From: Piezodorus guildinii
Taxonomy: Eukaryota; Arthropoda; Insecta; Hemiptera; Pentatomidae
DNA length: 64,000 bases
NCBI GenBank assembly: GCA_023052935.1
Contig: CM041298.1
Coordinates: 114,656,977 to 114,720,976, forward strand
Reading direction: 5' to 3'
Each line of letters opens with the position of its first letter. Within the stretch, counting starts at the first letter, position 1. Both the position numbers and the translations under genes were made by a program. The notes under the pieces were generated by a model. That model saw nothing but the letters and a program-made list of their open reading frames with translations. It was not told the origin of the DNA and searched no databases. Below are positions 41,976 to 52,304 of this stretch, one piece after another.

Positions 41976-42968
41976 GAAATTCCAAGTGTGAAAAAACATA
42001 ATAATAGGCCCCTATTTCGATTTTATCTGAAGAGTTTACAATAATCAATAAACCCACCATCTTAATAATAATAATTTACCCTTATCAATTTTTTATCGAA
42101 AAGTTTAAAATAATCGACAATATGAAAAAAAAGTTGGCCTAAAGAAATTATTAATATAAATTAACTTAATAGATGTATGTAATATACTCTATTCTGGCCA
42201 CCTCATATAAGAAAGTAATCAAATTAAGTAATGATAGAAAGTAATCAGGAGGAAAGCTGAGTAGATTTTGTAATCAGGAGCGAGCATCATTTGATTACAG
42301 TAATCAGTACTCAAATTTTTTGAGTATTTGCCCATCACTAAATTAACGGACCATTCGCCGTCGGTTTGCTAAGTTTTCAGCTGGGGATACCGACTTGGAA
42401 AACTTGCCCCGAGGAAGACCTCCGTCCGTAATATAGACAACGATGTACTTAAACATACAGTAGAAGGAAACCCCTACCAAACAGTTAAAGGACTCTCAGC
42501 ACAACTAAATGCAAGTGCATCTACTGTTTCCAGACATTTAAAGTGCATTGGGAAAGTAAAAAGGCTTGATACAAGGGTACCTCATGATCTCACTGAGCGG
42601 CAGCAAGACCCCATGTTTCAATACATACCGTGCAAAAATTGAAAAAACTAAGCTACGAAGTTCTTCCGCACCAACCATATTCTCCCGAATTGTCTCCTTC
42701 CGATTACCACCTGTTCAGGAATTTAGACAGCTTCGTCAAAGGAAATCTTTTTGAAAATGATGATCAAGTGAAAAGTGCGTCTTCAGATTTTGTTTCACTT
42801 CAAAGTTCAGAGTTTTTCAGTTCGGGGATAAAAAAGTTGGTGTCACGTTGGGAAAAATGTGTAAAAAAAGAAGGTAAATACTTCGAATAAAATTATCTTG
42901 ATTTCATATCGTATTTTTAATAAAAATCCTTTACCATTAAAACGGACATTTCATGTGACACAAACCAA

Positions 42969-43424
42969 TATTTCGACTGGCAAGCTAACTGTTGGTATCG
43001 CTGTACATCGACCGCTCCGAAGCTTCCCCGGCTTAAAACGTTCTTCTTGAAGAAAAATGGTCCCAAAGGACGCAAGCAGTGCCTCTGAAAGCATAAAACG
43101 GAGGGCCATTACTGACTGATTTTATTTCAATCCGGTCCTAGTTGCTTTTAAGCCCCTTCGCAAGTCTCTACTTCAAGAATATTCTAAGGATGGAGATACT
43201 TAAGTACGGAAATAAATTTATATTGCAGCTGTACACCATTTAGTATATCTACAAGACAGTGTATAAAGAGCGAACTATATTTTACTTTCACCGAAAATAT
43301 CGATTTAGTAAATCTACTTTACAATGGTACTAGTAGAGCTTAATTAGTTTACAAGTATGTACCATAAAAAAGTGACACTTAAAAACATAAATATTTTCAC
43401 AAAAACTGCTTTTTAAAAAAAAAT
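42969..43424. other. Unclassified stretch
   Basis: Nothing recognised. Confidence 0.35.
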
Positions 43425-44060
43425 TAACATCGTGTAGGGTTTCATTCTGATTGATGATAACTAGCTTTCCAACGGCACATTATACATCTATATAACTATT
43501 TTTGTGTCCAAAAATTGCTTAAAAAAATATGTTTGCACTTTTATCCTTTAGTTGTTTATCAAATTCGCTCAACATTAATATTTAGCAGTTACATATATAT
43601 GCTAATAAGATGATGTACCTAATTTTTTGAAATATACAAAATTAAATGTGCTTTAGAGGAAGAAATTTTAAAATATCTGCATTTAAGCCCTGTCCGACTA
43701 TTTCGATCAAAATGAAACTTCCATGATATTACATAAAGCCCATTAATTTTTACATAAATATATTTAGTTTAATCAAAATCGGTAGAGCCGATTTTGAGAA
43801 AATCGTCAAAAGGTGCAAAGTGTAAGGTATAAAGTGGGTCTTCTGGTTAGCCGATTTTGATGGAAAAATTGCTGTAACATTTCGGGCGTATAGTTGTCTT
43901 AAATATGAAATTTTAGTTTTATTTTTTTCGCCCGGGAGTTACTACACCCGGACACACAGACCTTTTTTCGGGACTTGGTTATTTGGACTCAGGGGACCCT
44001 AAAACGTGTATTTCAATTGAAAACTTGAATAAGAAATTTTTCACGATCCCATTACTTTCA
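43425..44060 (-). repeat. Repeat R, minus-strand copy with complete 5' end
   Basis: CGCCCGGGAGTTACTACACC, GGACTTGGTTATTTGGACTC and CTTTCACTTACTATATATAA read in order. The 3' part is truncated. Confidence 0.75.
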
Positions 44061-44155
44061 CTTACTATATATAAGTAAGGGAAAGTATTGCGATCGTGAA
44101 CATTTTCGAATTCCAGCTTTCGACGGAAATACACGTTTTAGGGTCCCCTGAGTCC
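44061..44155 (+). repeat. Repeat R 5' fragment, head-to-head with the previous copy
   Basis: AGTAAGGGAAAGTATTGCGA then CGTGAACATTTTCGAATTCC through GGGTCCCCTGAGTCCAA. It shares the central palindrome with the minus-strand copy. Confidence 0.75.
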
Positions 44156-44569
44156 AATTAATTTTATTTTATTTTATATATAGGTAAGTGAAAGTAAAAA
44201 TATTATCTTATAATCGAAAATCATATTTTTCCAAAAAAATTGAATATAAATCTTTAAACCCTTTTCTACAGTAAATACTTTAATTGTTCTTGAATTGATT
44301 TTAACAACGGAGGTAAGATAATGTTGTTTTCTGCACATATTTGTTTTTTAAATTAGCATTTTAAAAACACAAGCATAGAGTTTAGGTTGAAAACAGAAAC
44401 GCTTGTAAGAGAAGCTGCTTCCACAAACGGAATGAATTTTCAATGAGACTGCTATTAAACCCACAGCAAGCCTTTCTTGTAAAACTTTGATTAGCCTCTT
44501 GCTTCTACGCCATCTCGAATACAATTTCCTCCTGAGCCCTGGTGTGCATTAAAATAATTAGAAATTATA

Positions 44570-44812
44570 GTGTATATATATATATATAATATATATATAT
44601 ATATTATATATATATATATATATATATTATTATATATATACAGATATCATATACAGAGTGTCTCATAAATATCTCTTCATACTGTAAGAGTAGATAAAAG
44701 AACTTAAGTGAAACAGAGATGTTTATAACTAAGGGTCAATAGTTCCCCATCTGAACGGTTATGTAATTCTGAGTTTTTTGCAATTCCATGGGTTTTTTTC
44801 ATCAGAAAAACT

Positions 44813-44892
<80 letters not shown>

Positions 44893-44942
44893 ATGAGCAC
44901 GCATAGAAAAACAAGTGGTACCAAATGAAAGAGGAATATTTT

Positions 44943-44972
<30 letters not shown>
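44570..44972. repeat. Three (TA)n microsatellite tracts
   Basis: Tracts at about 44572-44640, 44814-44890 and 44945-44974. The last abuts the R 3' end. Confidence 0.85.
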
Positions 44973-44973
<1 letters not shown>

Positions 44974-44978
<5 letters not shown>

Positions 44979-46055
44979 CTGGTGCGGGCAACACGACTTT
45001 AACTTACCTCCATTTTGAAAGTCGATTAATGAATTTTCAAAGTTAGAGATAGGAATGTGAGAAACTATAAATGAACTAGTTAAATTAAATTTCTATAGAA
45101 ACATGTGTTTTATTACGATGAAAATCTATTACATTATTATCTAAAATAATCAGTTAGTTTTATTGGCTTTTTATCACTATTTATTAACTTTTACAAGCTT
45201 GAGTGTGAGATAATGTTTTTTCTAAAATCTATAGCTTTCCAACGGTATATTATACATCTGTATTACTGCTCTTGTGTTCAAAAACAAAAAATTGGATTAA
45301 AAAAATATTTTTAAGTTTCCTCCTTTAGTTGTTCATCAAATTCCCTCAACTTGCATATTCAGTTGTTAATTATCAATGATAACAAGATAATAGAGTTATT
45401 TTTATAGAATCTACAGAATTAAAGGTACTTTAGAGGAAGAAAATTTAAAATATCGGCATTTAAGCCCTGTCAGACTATTTCAATCAGAATGAAACCTACA
45501 TGATATTCTTAATTAATATTTGTTTATTGAGAAATATTACAATCTGTTTAAGAATGAACAATAGTAATAGAGATATAGGACCACATTCATACAATATATA
45601 CAGAATATAACGATAAAGTCAAATTACATAAAATAGAGAAAAAAAATCATTTATATGTACAATAGAATATAACAAAAAAACAAAAAAAACAAACAACAAC
45701 CTATAATTGAGATAAATACAAGGTTGGCAAATAAATAATCTACATGATATTAAATCCCATTAAATCCCATTAAATTTTACATCGATATAAGGAGTTACGT
45801 CGTTAAAGCTGTGGTCAGCTGATTTTGATGAAAAAGATTCTGTAACATCTCGGGCGTATAATTGTCGTAAATATAAAATTTCAGTTTCCTAGGACTTTTC
45901 GTTTCCGCCCGGGAGTTACCATACACACACACACAGATCTTTTTTCGGGACTTGGTCATTTGGACTCAGAAGACCATAAAACGTGTATTTCCGTCGAAAA
46001 CTGAAATTCGAAAATTTTCACGATCGCAATACTTTCTCTTACTATATATAGTAAG
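44974..46055 (-). repeat. Repeat R, full-length minus-strand copy with insertion
   Basis: Runs from the 3' end (AAATCTGGTGCGGGCAACAC) to the 5' hairpin (CTCTTACTATATATAGTAAG). It is interrupted by 232 bp at 45508-45739. Confidence 0.8.
45508..45739 (-). mobile_element. Jockey B 3' UTR, 232-bp truncated insertion
   Basis: The minus strand (GTATTTATCTCAATTATAGG, TATGTAATTTGACTTTATCG, TATATTGTATGAATGTGG, ATATTTCTCAATAAA) matches the 3' UTR at 19080-19300. The 12-bp direct repeats CTACATGATATT lie at 45496-45507 and 45740-45751. Confidence 0.85.
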
Positions 46056-46329
46056 TGAAAGTAAAAAAATAATCATAAAAATAGCTAGTGCCAGGGCGTC
46101 TAGCCATCATTTTCTAAACATAATTAAGGCTAGTAAGGAGGAAAATCTTACATCCGAAACAAATCTATATTATATTTTCTTTGACTAAGTCTGGCAACCG
46201 AGACTACAGTACAAACTTCGCGAATTCCTGCCTTGTACATAAAAAATCTTCCTTTTTATCCTCTCTTACTGACAGATCTTAATTTTTTTTTCTTGTTTAT
46301 CGCGCTTTATTGATTGTAAAACTCAATAC

Positions 46330-47560
46330 ACATTTTTCTCTATCGTCAATAATAACTTAGTTATGAGCGTTTTTTTTCTATTCTGCTTTCTCTTTTTTCT
46401 AATTATTCGTGGTTTTTTTATTAAAAAACATTAATAAATTTTTTCTCTATCTTCGAAAATAACGGAATTACAAGCGTATATAAAGCAATATTACGGTTTC
46501 TTTCAGTTTTTTTTTTCTCGCGCATTATAAATAAATTCTTTATTATTCTGGGACATGTTCCTTTAGAATACATTATACAGAATGTACAAAAAGGGCTTAA
46601 GAGTCTTAGAGTAAATTAATTGAATACAAACAAGTTACTATTTTCTGGTATAAAATAGACATTTTTCAATGAGAATATAAAAATAAAAATAATATATAAA
46701 AAGCTTATTTACAATTCTATTGAGCCTGGGTACTCATAAAGTGATCGAATATACGTGATTTGAAGGTAGGAAGAGAATTGGAGTGACGGATGGAAGGAGG
46801 GATAGAATTCCATAGGATTGAGAACCGAATAAGAAATGATCTGTCGAAATGTGCAGTTCGGTGGGCCGTACTGTATAAATCTGAAGGCCTGGAGCGTGTA
46901 CAACGGGGAGAGACAGAGGATTTGAATTGTAGGAGGTCAAAAATGTATGATGGATGGCGGGATTGGATTACTTGGTAAAGGAATGACGCAAGGAAATTGG
47001 GATAAAGAGGCGTACCTAGGGACCCCGAAGATAAATCGAACAAAGCAATTAATTAAGCGTTTTATTTTACCTCGAGATCCCCAGACACACCACCGTATAC
47101 CGTACAGCAATAGTCGAAGTGGGGAAATATTAGAGAGGTAACGAGGAGTTTTCGGGTTTCAAGCGGGAATAGGTGACGGAGGGAATACAGTCGCTTTAAG
47201 GTTGAAAAAGTACGACGGGAGATTTCGGAAATATGATTTTTGAAGGATAGAGTTTGGTCAAAGGTTACTCCCAGATTCCTGACAGTCGGGTGGAAGTTTA
47301 TATGATTACTATTTAGAAACAGGGTTGGAATATGAGGAACAGTTTTCAGGAGGTGCTGGGATCTTATTACAATAGCTTTTGTTTTCTCAACATTTAACTT
47401 TAACTTATTCACTTCAGCCCAGTGGCTTATTCGATTTATGTCCTCTTGTAATCTTTTTGTAGCTTGTAATAGATCGGAAGGTGGGAAGGAGAGGTATTAC
47501 TGATTCTAAATCACTGTATATATTTTTCTCTATCGTAAATAAAACTAAGTTATGAGCGTA
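46330..47560. repeat. Dispersed copies of a roughly 105-bp satellite-like unit
   Basis: TTTTTCTCTATCGTCAATAA followed by TTAGTTATGAGCG occurs at about 46335. It recurs, diverged, at about 46440 and again at about 47522, on both sides of the CR1-like fragment. This suggests a small tandem array split by that insertion. Confidence 0.55.
46527..47497 (-). pseudogene. CR1-like ORF2 3' end, second copy
   Basis: The minus strand reads NKLKLNVEKTKAIVIRSQHL, LFLNSNHINFHPTVRNLGVT, FPHFDYCCTVYGGVSGDLEV (47412-47062). After a frameshift it reads LGTPLYPNFLASFLYQVIQS, CTRSRPSDLYSTAHRTAHFD and FKSRIFDHFM (47043-46717). It aligns colinearly with 31528-32300 of the larger element and shares the 3' UTR ending TAAAGGAACATGTCCCAGAA. 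It lacks the YADD region. Confidence 0.8.
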
Positions 47561-48184
47561 TTTATATGTAAATTTTCAATTTAATAAAGAAAATAAATCA
47601 TAATAGTTCCAAATCATTCATTTTTACTCAGTCTGCTGGACCACATTGCTTACAGCCTATCCCAACCCATCTTAATACTTTCTACCTAATATGCCTGTGT
47701 GTTATCAGTCACTATTGATCCCTTTATTGCCTCTCACACTTATTAATCCCACATCAGAGACCTAGAAGTATGGTATCAGGATTTGAGGATAAAAACAAAC
47801 TCCCAAAAATCCCACCAAATAGCCTTTACCTTTGGACGTTAACCTATGATTCCAGCCTTACTATAATAACACTGTGCTAATCCCTATTAACAGATTGGCT
47901 ATCTAGGACTCTATCTTGACAAACTCCTTTAGCTAACTTAAACGACAAGAAACTGTTTACATCTACTACTCCAACACTACTACATCACTATCATGAGACC
48001 AATCTAGACTTGCGCCTGTGCCAAACCATCATTGCAGACTTGTCCAAAAGGTGCTATATCTAATTCTAGGAAATTATACAGTAATCGAAAAAATATTCTC
48101 ATTACTATAATAATAAACAAACTCATTCTCATATCATTAAAATCAGGAATTTTTTTTTTACTATATTAATAAAACTAAAGTGAG

Positions 48185-48785
48185 TGTCAAAAGTATTCGG
48201 AATTCTTATTTATTAAGTATATTTGACAACTATGAATTTATATAATTCTTTTTCACTGGTAAATCTTTTACAAAGACTCCCATGAAGTAAAATCACTGAT
48301 TAGATAACCGAAAAGGTAATTGTTAACAAAAATATCTGATTAATAATGTAAAACTACAAGATCATTTATGTCAAAAGTATTCGATTTTTTTTTAAAATAA
48401 GGTTCTAAAATAAAAGCGAAACAATCAAACAAAAGCTTCGAATAATTTTTAAATATAAATAGTTGAAATGTTAAAAAAAATTGATGAGAATATGTGGATG
48501 GCTGAGTTAAGTGTAGAGGACATAATAATAAAATATAAAAGCAAAAAGGTGAGCGTCCAAAAATATTAAATGTTAAAACTGAATTGAAACTTGTTATTCG
48601 TCAAATTAGAAGACAATACCTCAAATGAGTGAACCTTGGCTTATTTTTGAATTTTTGAGAACTTCTAGATACACAATAAGTGTTTCAACTGTTCACCGCG
48701 TTCTCAATGACGAAAAGAAACACATGGTAAAAAAAGGATCAAGTAGCCACATCCAAATTATCCAATAACATAGTTTTATCTTTTA
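48185..48785 (+). pseudogene. Tc1-like element, N-terminal transposase remnant
   Basis: GTCAAAAGTATTCGGAATTC at 48188 and a similar GTCAAAAGTATTCGATT at 48370 resemble Tc1-type terminal repeats. Decayed codons at 48540-48760 give RPKILNVKTELKLVIRQIRR, then in a shifted frame MSEPWLIFEFLRTSRYTISV and STVHRVLNDEKK. These are the linker and second HTH of a Tc1-like transposase. No catalytic domain was found downstream. Confidence 0.5.
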
Positions 48786-49935
48786 AACATAACCTTTGTA
48801 TATCATCATAACTCCCTTGCAACTTAAAAGCAGTGGATGAAGCCTTACTCTAGAATAAACGGTGTTTTTTTAGGATACAGAACAATTAGAGAAAAGCCTT
48901 ATTATGTTTTCGTTGCCGAAAGATTAACATTTTGAATTGTTTCTAACCACTAATAATAATTGAACATGTGTCTATGGGAACCTTTACACAAAACATGGAT
49001 ACAACGCTCAATATGCTTAAATATATTTTTTTATAAATTGGGATAGTATCTTTTCTGAATAATTAATTAGGACGATTTTGCTTCAAATTGGTTAGAAATT
49101 CAACTATCGTTCAAATGAGTACTTGTAGTTTTCCAGAAAATGTATCGTTTTTGAGTTATTCGAAAACCAATTTTGTTTTACGTTTTAGACAAATATTTTT
49201 TTTAACTACTTAGAGGACGAATTTTGCCAAATCCATCCTCATTGCACATCTAGAAAAATTTCAACTTCACAACCACAGTCATTCTTGAGAAACCGCGATG
49301 ACCAGAAAACCCAGAAAATGACACATATAAATATAAATAAAGATTGATAAAATAAAGTACAAAATGCCAAACTACTGTAAAGGAACCCTTTCCTTCAAAA
49401 TATATAGAATTGATAGAAAATAAATAAATAAATAAAAAATAATAATAACTAACAGCCAAGATTAAAGAAAAATTCGAGAGAGAAACAGTTCGTTATTAAG
49501 TAATAAATAAATAAATATTTATATTAATTATCTCCATTATGTAAACAAAAACATGTACTTAGTATCTGCACTTTACAAAAAATGTGATATGATTAATAAC
49601 TAAAGAGGTTGTTCAGTTTCATTTCTGATTGTGATATCATTAAAAAAAAACATGAAAATGTACTAATATGACTCAGAAATATTAACAACTAACAGCCAGA
49701 AGATAAATAGATTTTATTTTTGTAAAGTGTTATATTGACTCTTTTCAATAAAGATAAAATTCATTTCGTTGTAATATAAGTTCGTAACATTTCTTAGTGG
49801 TGATTTCAATACAAACATCAAATTCTTGTAAATATGATTAATCAATTATATAAGGTGTAGATTCTTTTAGATGAAGGTCAAATTTGTATGAATAACATTG
49901 GAGGCTGATGTCTACTTTACCACTATTTTATTGAA
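48786..49935. other. AT-rich stretch, nothing recognised
   Basis: No gene or element supported. Confidence 0.35.
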
Positions 49936-50690
49936 AACATTCGCACTACGTTTCGGCTACAATGCCATCTTCAGGTGCAGTGGAACAACTTGGATCTAAA
50001 AGTACAAAATATTGTCAAATTCACAAACAATCACATTATTCAATTAGATAATAGCAATAGAAAACTCATCACTCATTATTTTCAACCGACCGTTTTGAAT
50101 ATCAACAATAGTAATAATCCAGCCAATAATTTAGATAGGGACACAGTTTGTAATAACACCAATAGACCTAAATATTATTCAATAACAAATATACATAATT
50201 TGACTGACCAACTTATACAAACTTTTAAAAAATATGACATAATAGATATTAAATTTGCAAAAAAACCGATTAATAAATTAGCTCTTATCCACACAAATAA
50301 AAAAGACAAAATAGACATACTCAAAAAAACTAATGTCATCTACAAAATAAACAGTTCTGATTGCAATAGAATTGACAATAAAACCTTAATTTACATTGGA
50401 CAAACTAAACAAAATTTAAATAGCAGAATCACTCAACATATTAGTAATTGCAAATCCACCATAAAAAAATATAATAAAGCCACTGGCTTTCAACTCACAG
50501 CACAGAATATAAGCACCAATTTGACTTCAACAACCCGGAAATTTTAGCAATAGAAAATAATAATAAAAAAAGAAGAATATTAGAGGCCATACACATCACG
50601 AAAAACATTAAGCAAGTATGTAATTTTCAACAGGACACCCAAACATTATGTAATGCATACACCAATATCATCCACAAACTAAATAAATAT
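49936..50690 (+). pseudogene. Penelope-like element: GIY-YIG endonuclease end
   Basis: A frame of 190 codons (49975-50547) ends in VIYKINSSDCN, LIYIGQTKQNLNSRITQHI and SNCKSTIKKYNKATGFQLTA. This is the GIY-YIG nuclease with YIGQT and the following Arg helix, as in Penelope-like elements. After a frameshift near 50510 the C-terminal EYKHQFDFNNPEILAIENNN and KRRILEAIHITKNIKQVCNF continue to about 50690. The RT domain is absent; the upstream 100 residues, rich in N/T/I, are not recognisable. The upstream end shows a motif (ACGTTTCGGCTACAATGCCA) often seen beside Penelope elements. A (TA)n tract follows. Confidence 0.7.
49942..49980 (-). ncRNA. Hammerhead-ribozyme-like motif
   Basis: The minus strand reads GCAC, CUGAAGA, U, GGC-AUUGUA-GCC, GAAA, CGUA, GUGC. 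Strands GCAC/GUGC could form stem I, GGC/GCC stem II with one bulged U, and ACGU a very short self-complementary stem III. The invariant CUGANGA and GAAA are both present and cleavage would follow the A of GUA. Stem III is too short for a stable monomer. Confidence 0.4.
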
Positions 50691-50694
50691 ATAC

Positions 50695-50782
50695 ATATAT
50701 ATATATATACATATATATGTGTGTGTGTGTTGTATGTATGTATGGGTATATGTATGTATGTGTATATATATGTATATGTATG

Positions 50783-50867
<85 letters not shown>

Positions 50868-50891
50868 TGTATGTATGTATATGTATATATA

Positions 50892-50942
<51 letters not shown>
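50695..50942. repeat. (TA)n/(TG)n compound microsatellite
   Basis: Long alternations of TA, TG and TGTA units, about 250 bp in total. Confidence 0.9.
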
Positions 50943-50944
50943 AT

Positions 50945-51480
50945 TCATTTTATCATGTAGGTTTTATTCTGATAAAAATAGTCTGACAGGGCTTAAATGC
51001 CGATATTTTAAATTTTCTTCTTCTAAAGTACCTTTAATTTTGTTGATTCTATAAAAATAACAATATTATCTTGTTACCACTGATTAAAAACAGGTAAATA
51101 TATAACTTGAACAAATTCGATATCCAACTAAAGGAGAAAACTGAAAACATATTTTTTTAATGCAATTTTTTGTTTTTGAACATAAAAAGAGTAATATACC
51201 GTTGGAATGCTGAAGATTTTAGGAAAACATTTTACTATCTAATACACAAGCTTGTAAAAGTTAATAAAGAGTGATGAAGAGTTGGTAAAACTAACTGATT
51301 ATTTTAGATGATAATATAATTGATTATTTTAATAAAAACACATGTTTCTATAGGAATTCCATTTAACTAATTCTTTAATGGTTTCACTTATTTTTATCTC
51401 TTAATGTATTTGAAAATTCTCTAGTCACTTCTAAAAACGGAAGAAAGTGAAAGTCGTGTGTTGCCCGCACCAGATTTTTT
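50945..51480 (+). repeat. Repeat R, 5'-truncated copy
   Basis: Starts mid-R (ATGTAGGTTTTATTCTGATA) directly at the microsatellite and runs to GTGTTGCCCGCACCAGATTT. Confidence 0.8.
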
Positions 51481-51484
51481 TTTT

Positions 51485-51640
51485 ACTTCTATGACATCGT
51501 TTTTCTACGTTTCGGGGTTCTGTCCCCGATTATTTATCTTTGAAAATTATGTTTATAAATTTAATTTATATTGTCATTATTAATTTATATATTATAATAC
51601 AATATACAATAATGAATTAATAAGGATTTGTACAAAAGTC
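51485..51640 (-). other. Hairpin-GAAACGU locus, possibly another Penelope end
   Basis: The minus strand contains CGGGG-ACAGAA-CCCCG followed by AAACGTAG, a stem II-like hairpin and GAAACGUA as at 49942-49980 but without CUGANGA. Confidence 0.3.
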
Positions 51641-51644
51641 ACTC

Positions 51645-51735
51645 ATAACTATTTGACAGGACTTAAATGCAGAATTTTTAAAATTTCTTCCTCTAAAGTT
51701 CCTTTTATTTTACGGCATGAAGATATCGAGACTGT
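51645..51735 (+). repeat. Repeat R internal fragment
   Basis: TTTGACAGGACTTAAATGCA and TTTCTTCCTCTAAAGTTCCT match mid-R. Confidence 0.55.
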
Positions 51736-52019
51736 CACAAGGCGAATAAAGTTGATGGAAAATATTTGTTTATTATAACCTAAATAATTGATAATGTAAA
51801 TATCTCCTAAGCAAATAGTTAATGGACATAATTTTTGAATAAGGATACTTTATATTTTTCTTATCTCAATATATTTTCATCACACCTGACAACCATAGAG
51901 GTAAGGTTTTGAAGTTGTGGCGTGATAAGCATGTTGGAGAGAAGATGCCCAGGCTGCACCTCTTCATGGCGTGCTTCCTACTAGGCATTTATGTCAGAAG
52001 GTCCCTCATCCAACTTCAT

Positions 52020-52296
52020 TTCAACCTTCTGCGAGTGTTGTGTGGCATTTTTGTAATAATGTTTTAGTGTGCCCGTGGAAGTAGTCGTGAAAACGCTTGT
52101 AGAGGGTTCGAACCTGTTCGTTGACTGTTGGCCTGTAAAGGTCTGTATGTAGAGTAATGCCGCTAACGTACCACGATGAATTTGTAATAGTTCTCAATGT
52201 CTTGGATCTAATAATTTGAATTATGGAATGTGTGAATTTTTGGTAACGCATAAGTCCAAATAGTGTAAGTAAGTGAATGTGTTCAATTTATACTTA
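52020..52296 (-). pseudogene. Jockey C ORF2 3' part
   Basis: The minus strand reads TIWTYA/LRYQKFTHSIIQIIRSKT, RTITNSSWYVSGITLHTDLY, RPTVNEQVRTLYKRFHDYFH. This matches the APWYVNNRTLHADLQQPTVD style of 5930-6372. The RT-proximal half of the same element is at 53540-53735; a Jockey A copy separates them. Confidence 0.7.
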
Positions 52297-52304
52297 AATT
52301 TTAA

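Larger units (their letters stand above)
39187..42340. mobile_element. hAT-type foldback element, 3,154 bp
   Basis: Ends TAGTGATGGGCAAATACTCA and its exact complement are typical of hAT terminal repeats. The host mariner shows an 8-bp duplication AATTAACG (39179-39186, 42341-42348), the hAT target length. The arms are inverted copies of about 1.3-1.4 kb (39187 to about 40560; about 41040 to 42340), each largely built of 109-bp tandem repeats. The 480-bp centre has no transposase. Subterminal TGATTAC/GTAATCA motifs repeat several times within the first 130 bp and may be transposase-binding sites. Confidence 0.9.
39065..42890 (+). pseudogene. Mariner transposase remnant (two exon-like pieces around the foldback)
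   Basis: The left piece (39065-39186) encodes NLETRDFRGIFLYEYKLGHS and ARNICKAFGEGSVN. The right piece (42341-42890) encodes ERTIRRRFAKFSAGDTDLEN, VPHDLTERQQDP, the same deletion junction as copy 1, then QKLKKLSYEVLPHQPYSPEL, SPSDYHLFRNLDSFVKGNLF and LVSRWEKCVKKEGKYFE. The third catalytic Asp (SPSD) is present, the first two are deleted. It has no coding capacity for an active transposase. Confidence 0.85.
38881..42968 (+). mobile_element. Internally deleted mariner, copy 2, split by a hAT foldback
   Basis: The left end GGGGTTGTTTCACATGAAAT (38882) and the right end GACATTTCATGTGACACAAA match copy 1. The 3.15-kb foldback interrupts it. Without that it would be about 0.93 kb. Confidence 0.85.
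46170..48065 (+). pseudogene. Very degenerate Jockey A copy, interrupted
   Basis: 46178-46285 encodes an eroded FD-VWQPRLQYKLREFLPCT segment, equivalent to FDRVWHPGLLYKLRQFLPAT. The reading resumes at about 47625 (TQSAG, then decayed ILYTVYTADI and TFTLRRKPM regions) and fades at about 48065. The 1.34-kb interruption holds a short tandem repeat and a CR1-like fragment. Stops are frequent. Confidence 0.6.

Noticed and set aside
50719..51054. Long open frames rich in Y and I
   Set aside because: They are translations of (TA)n and (TG)n microsatellites.
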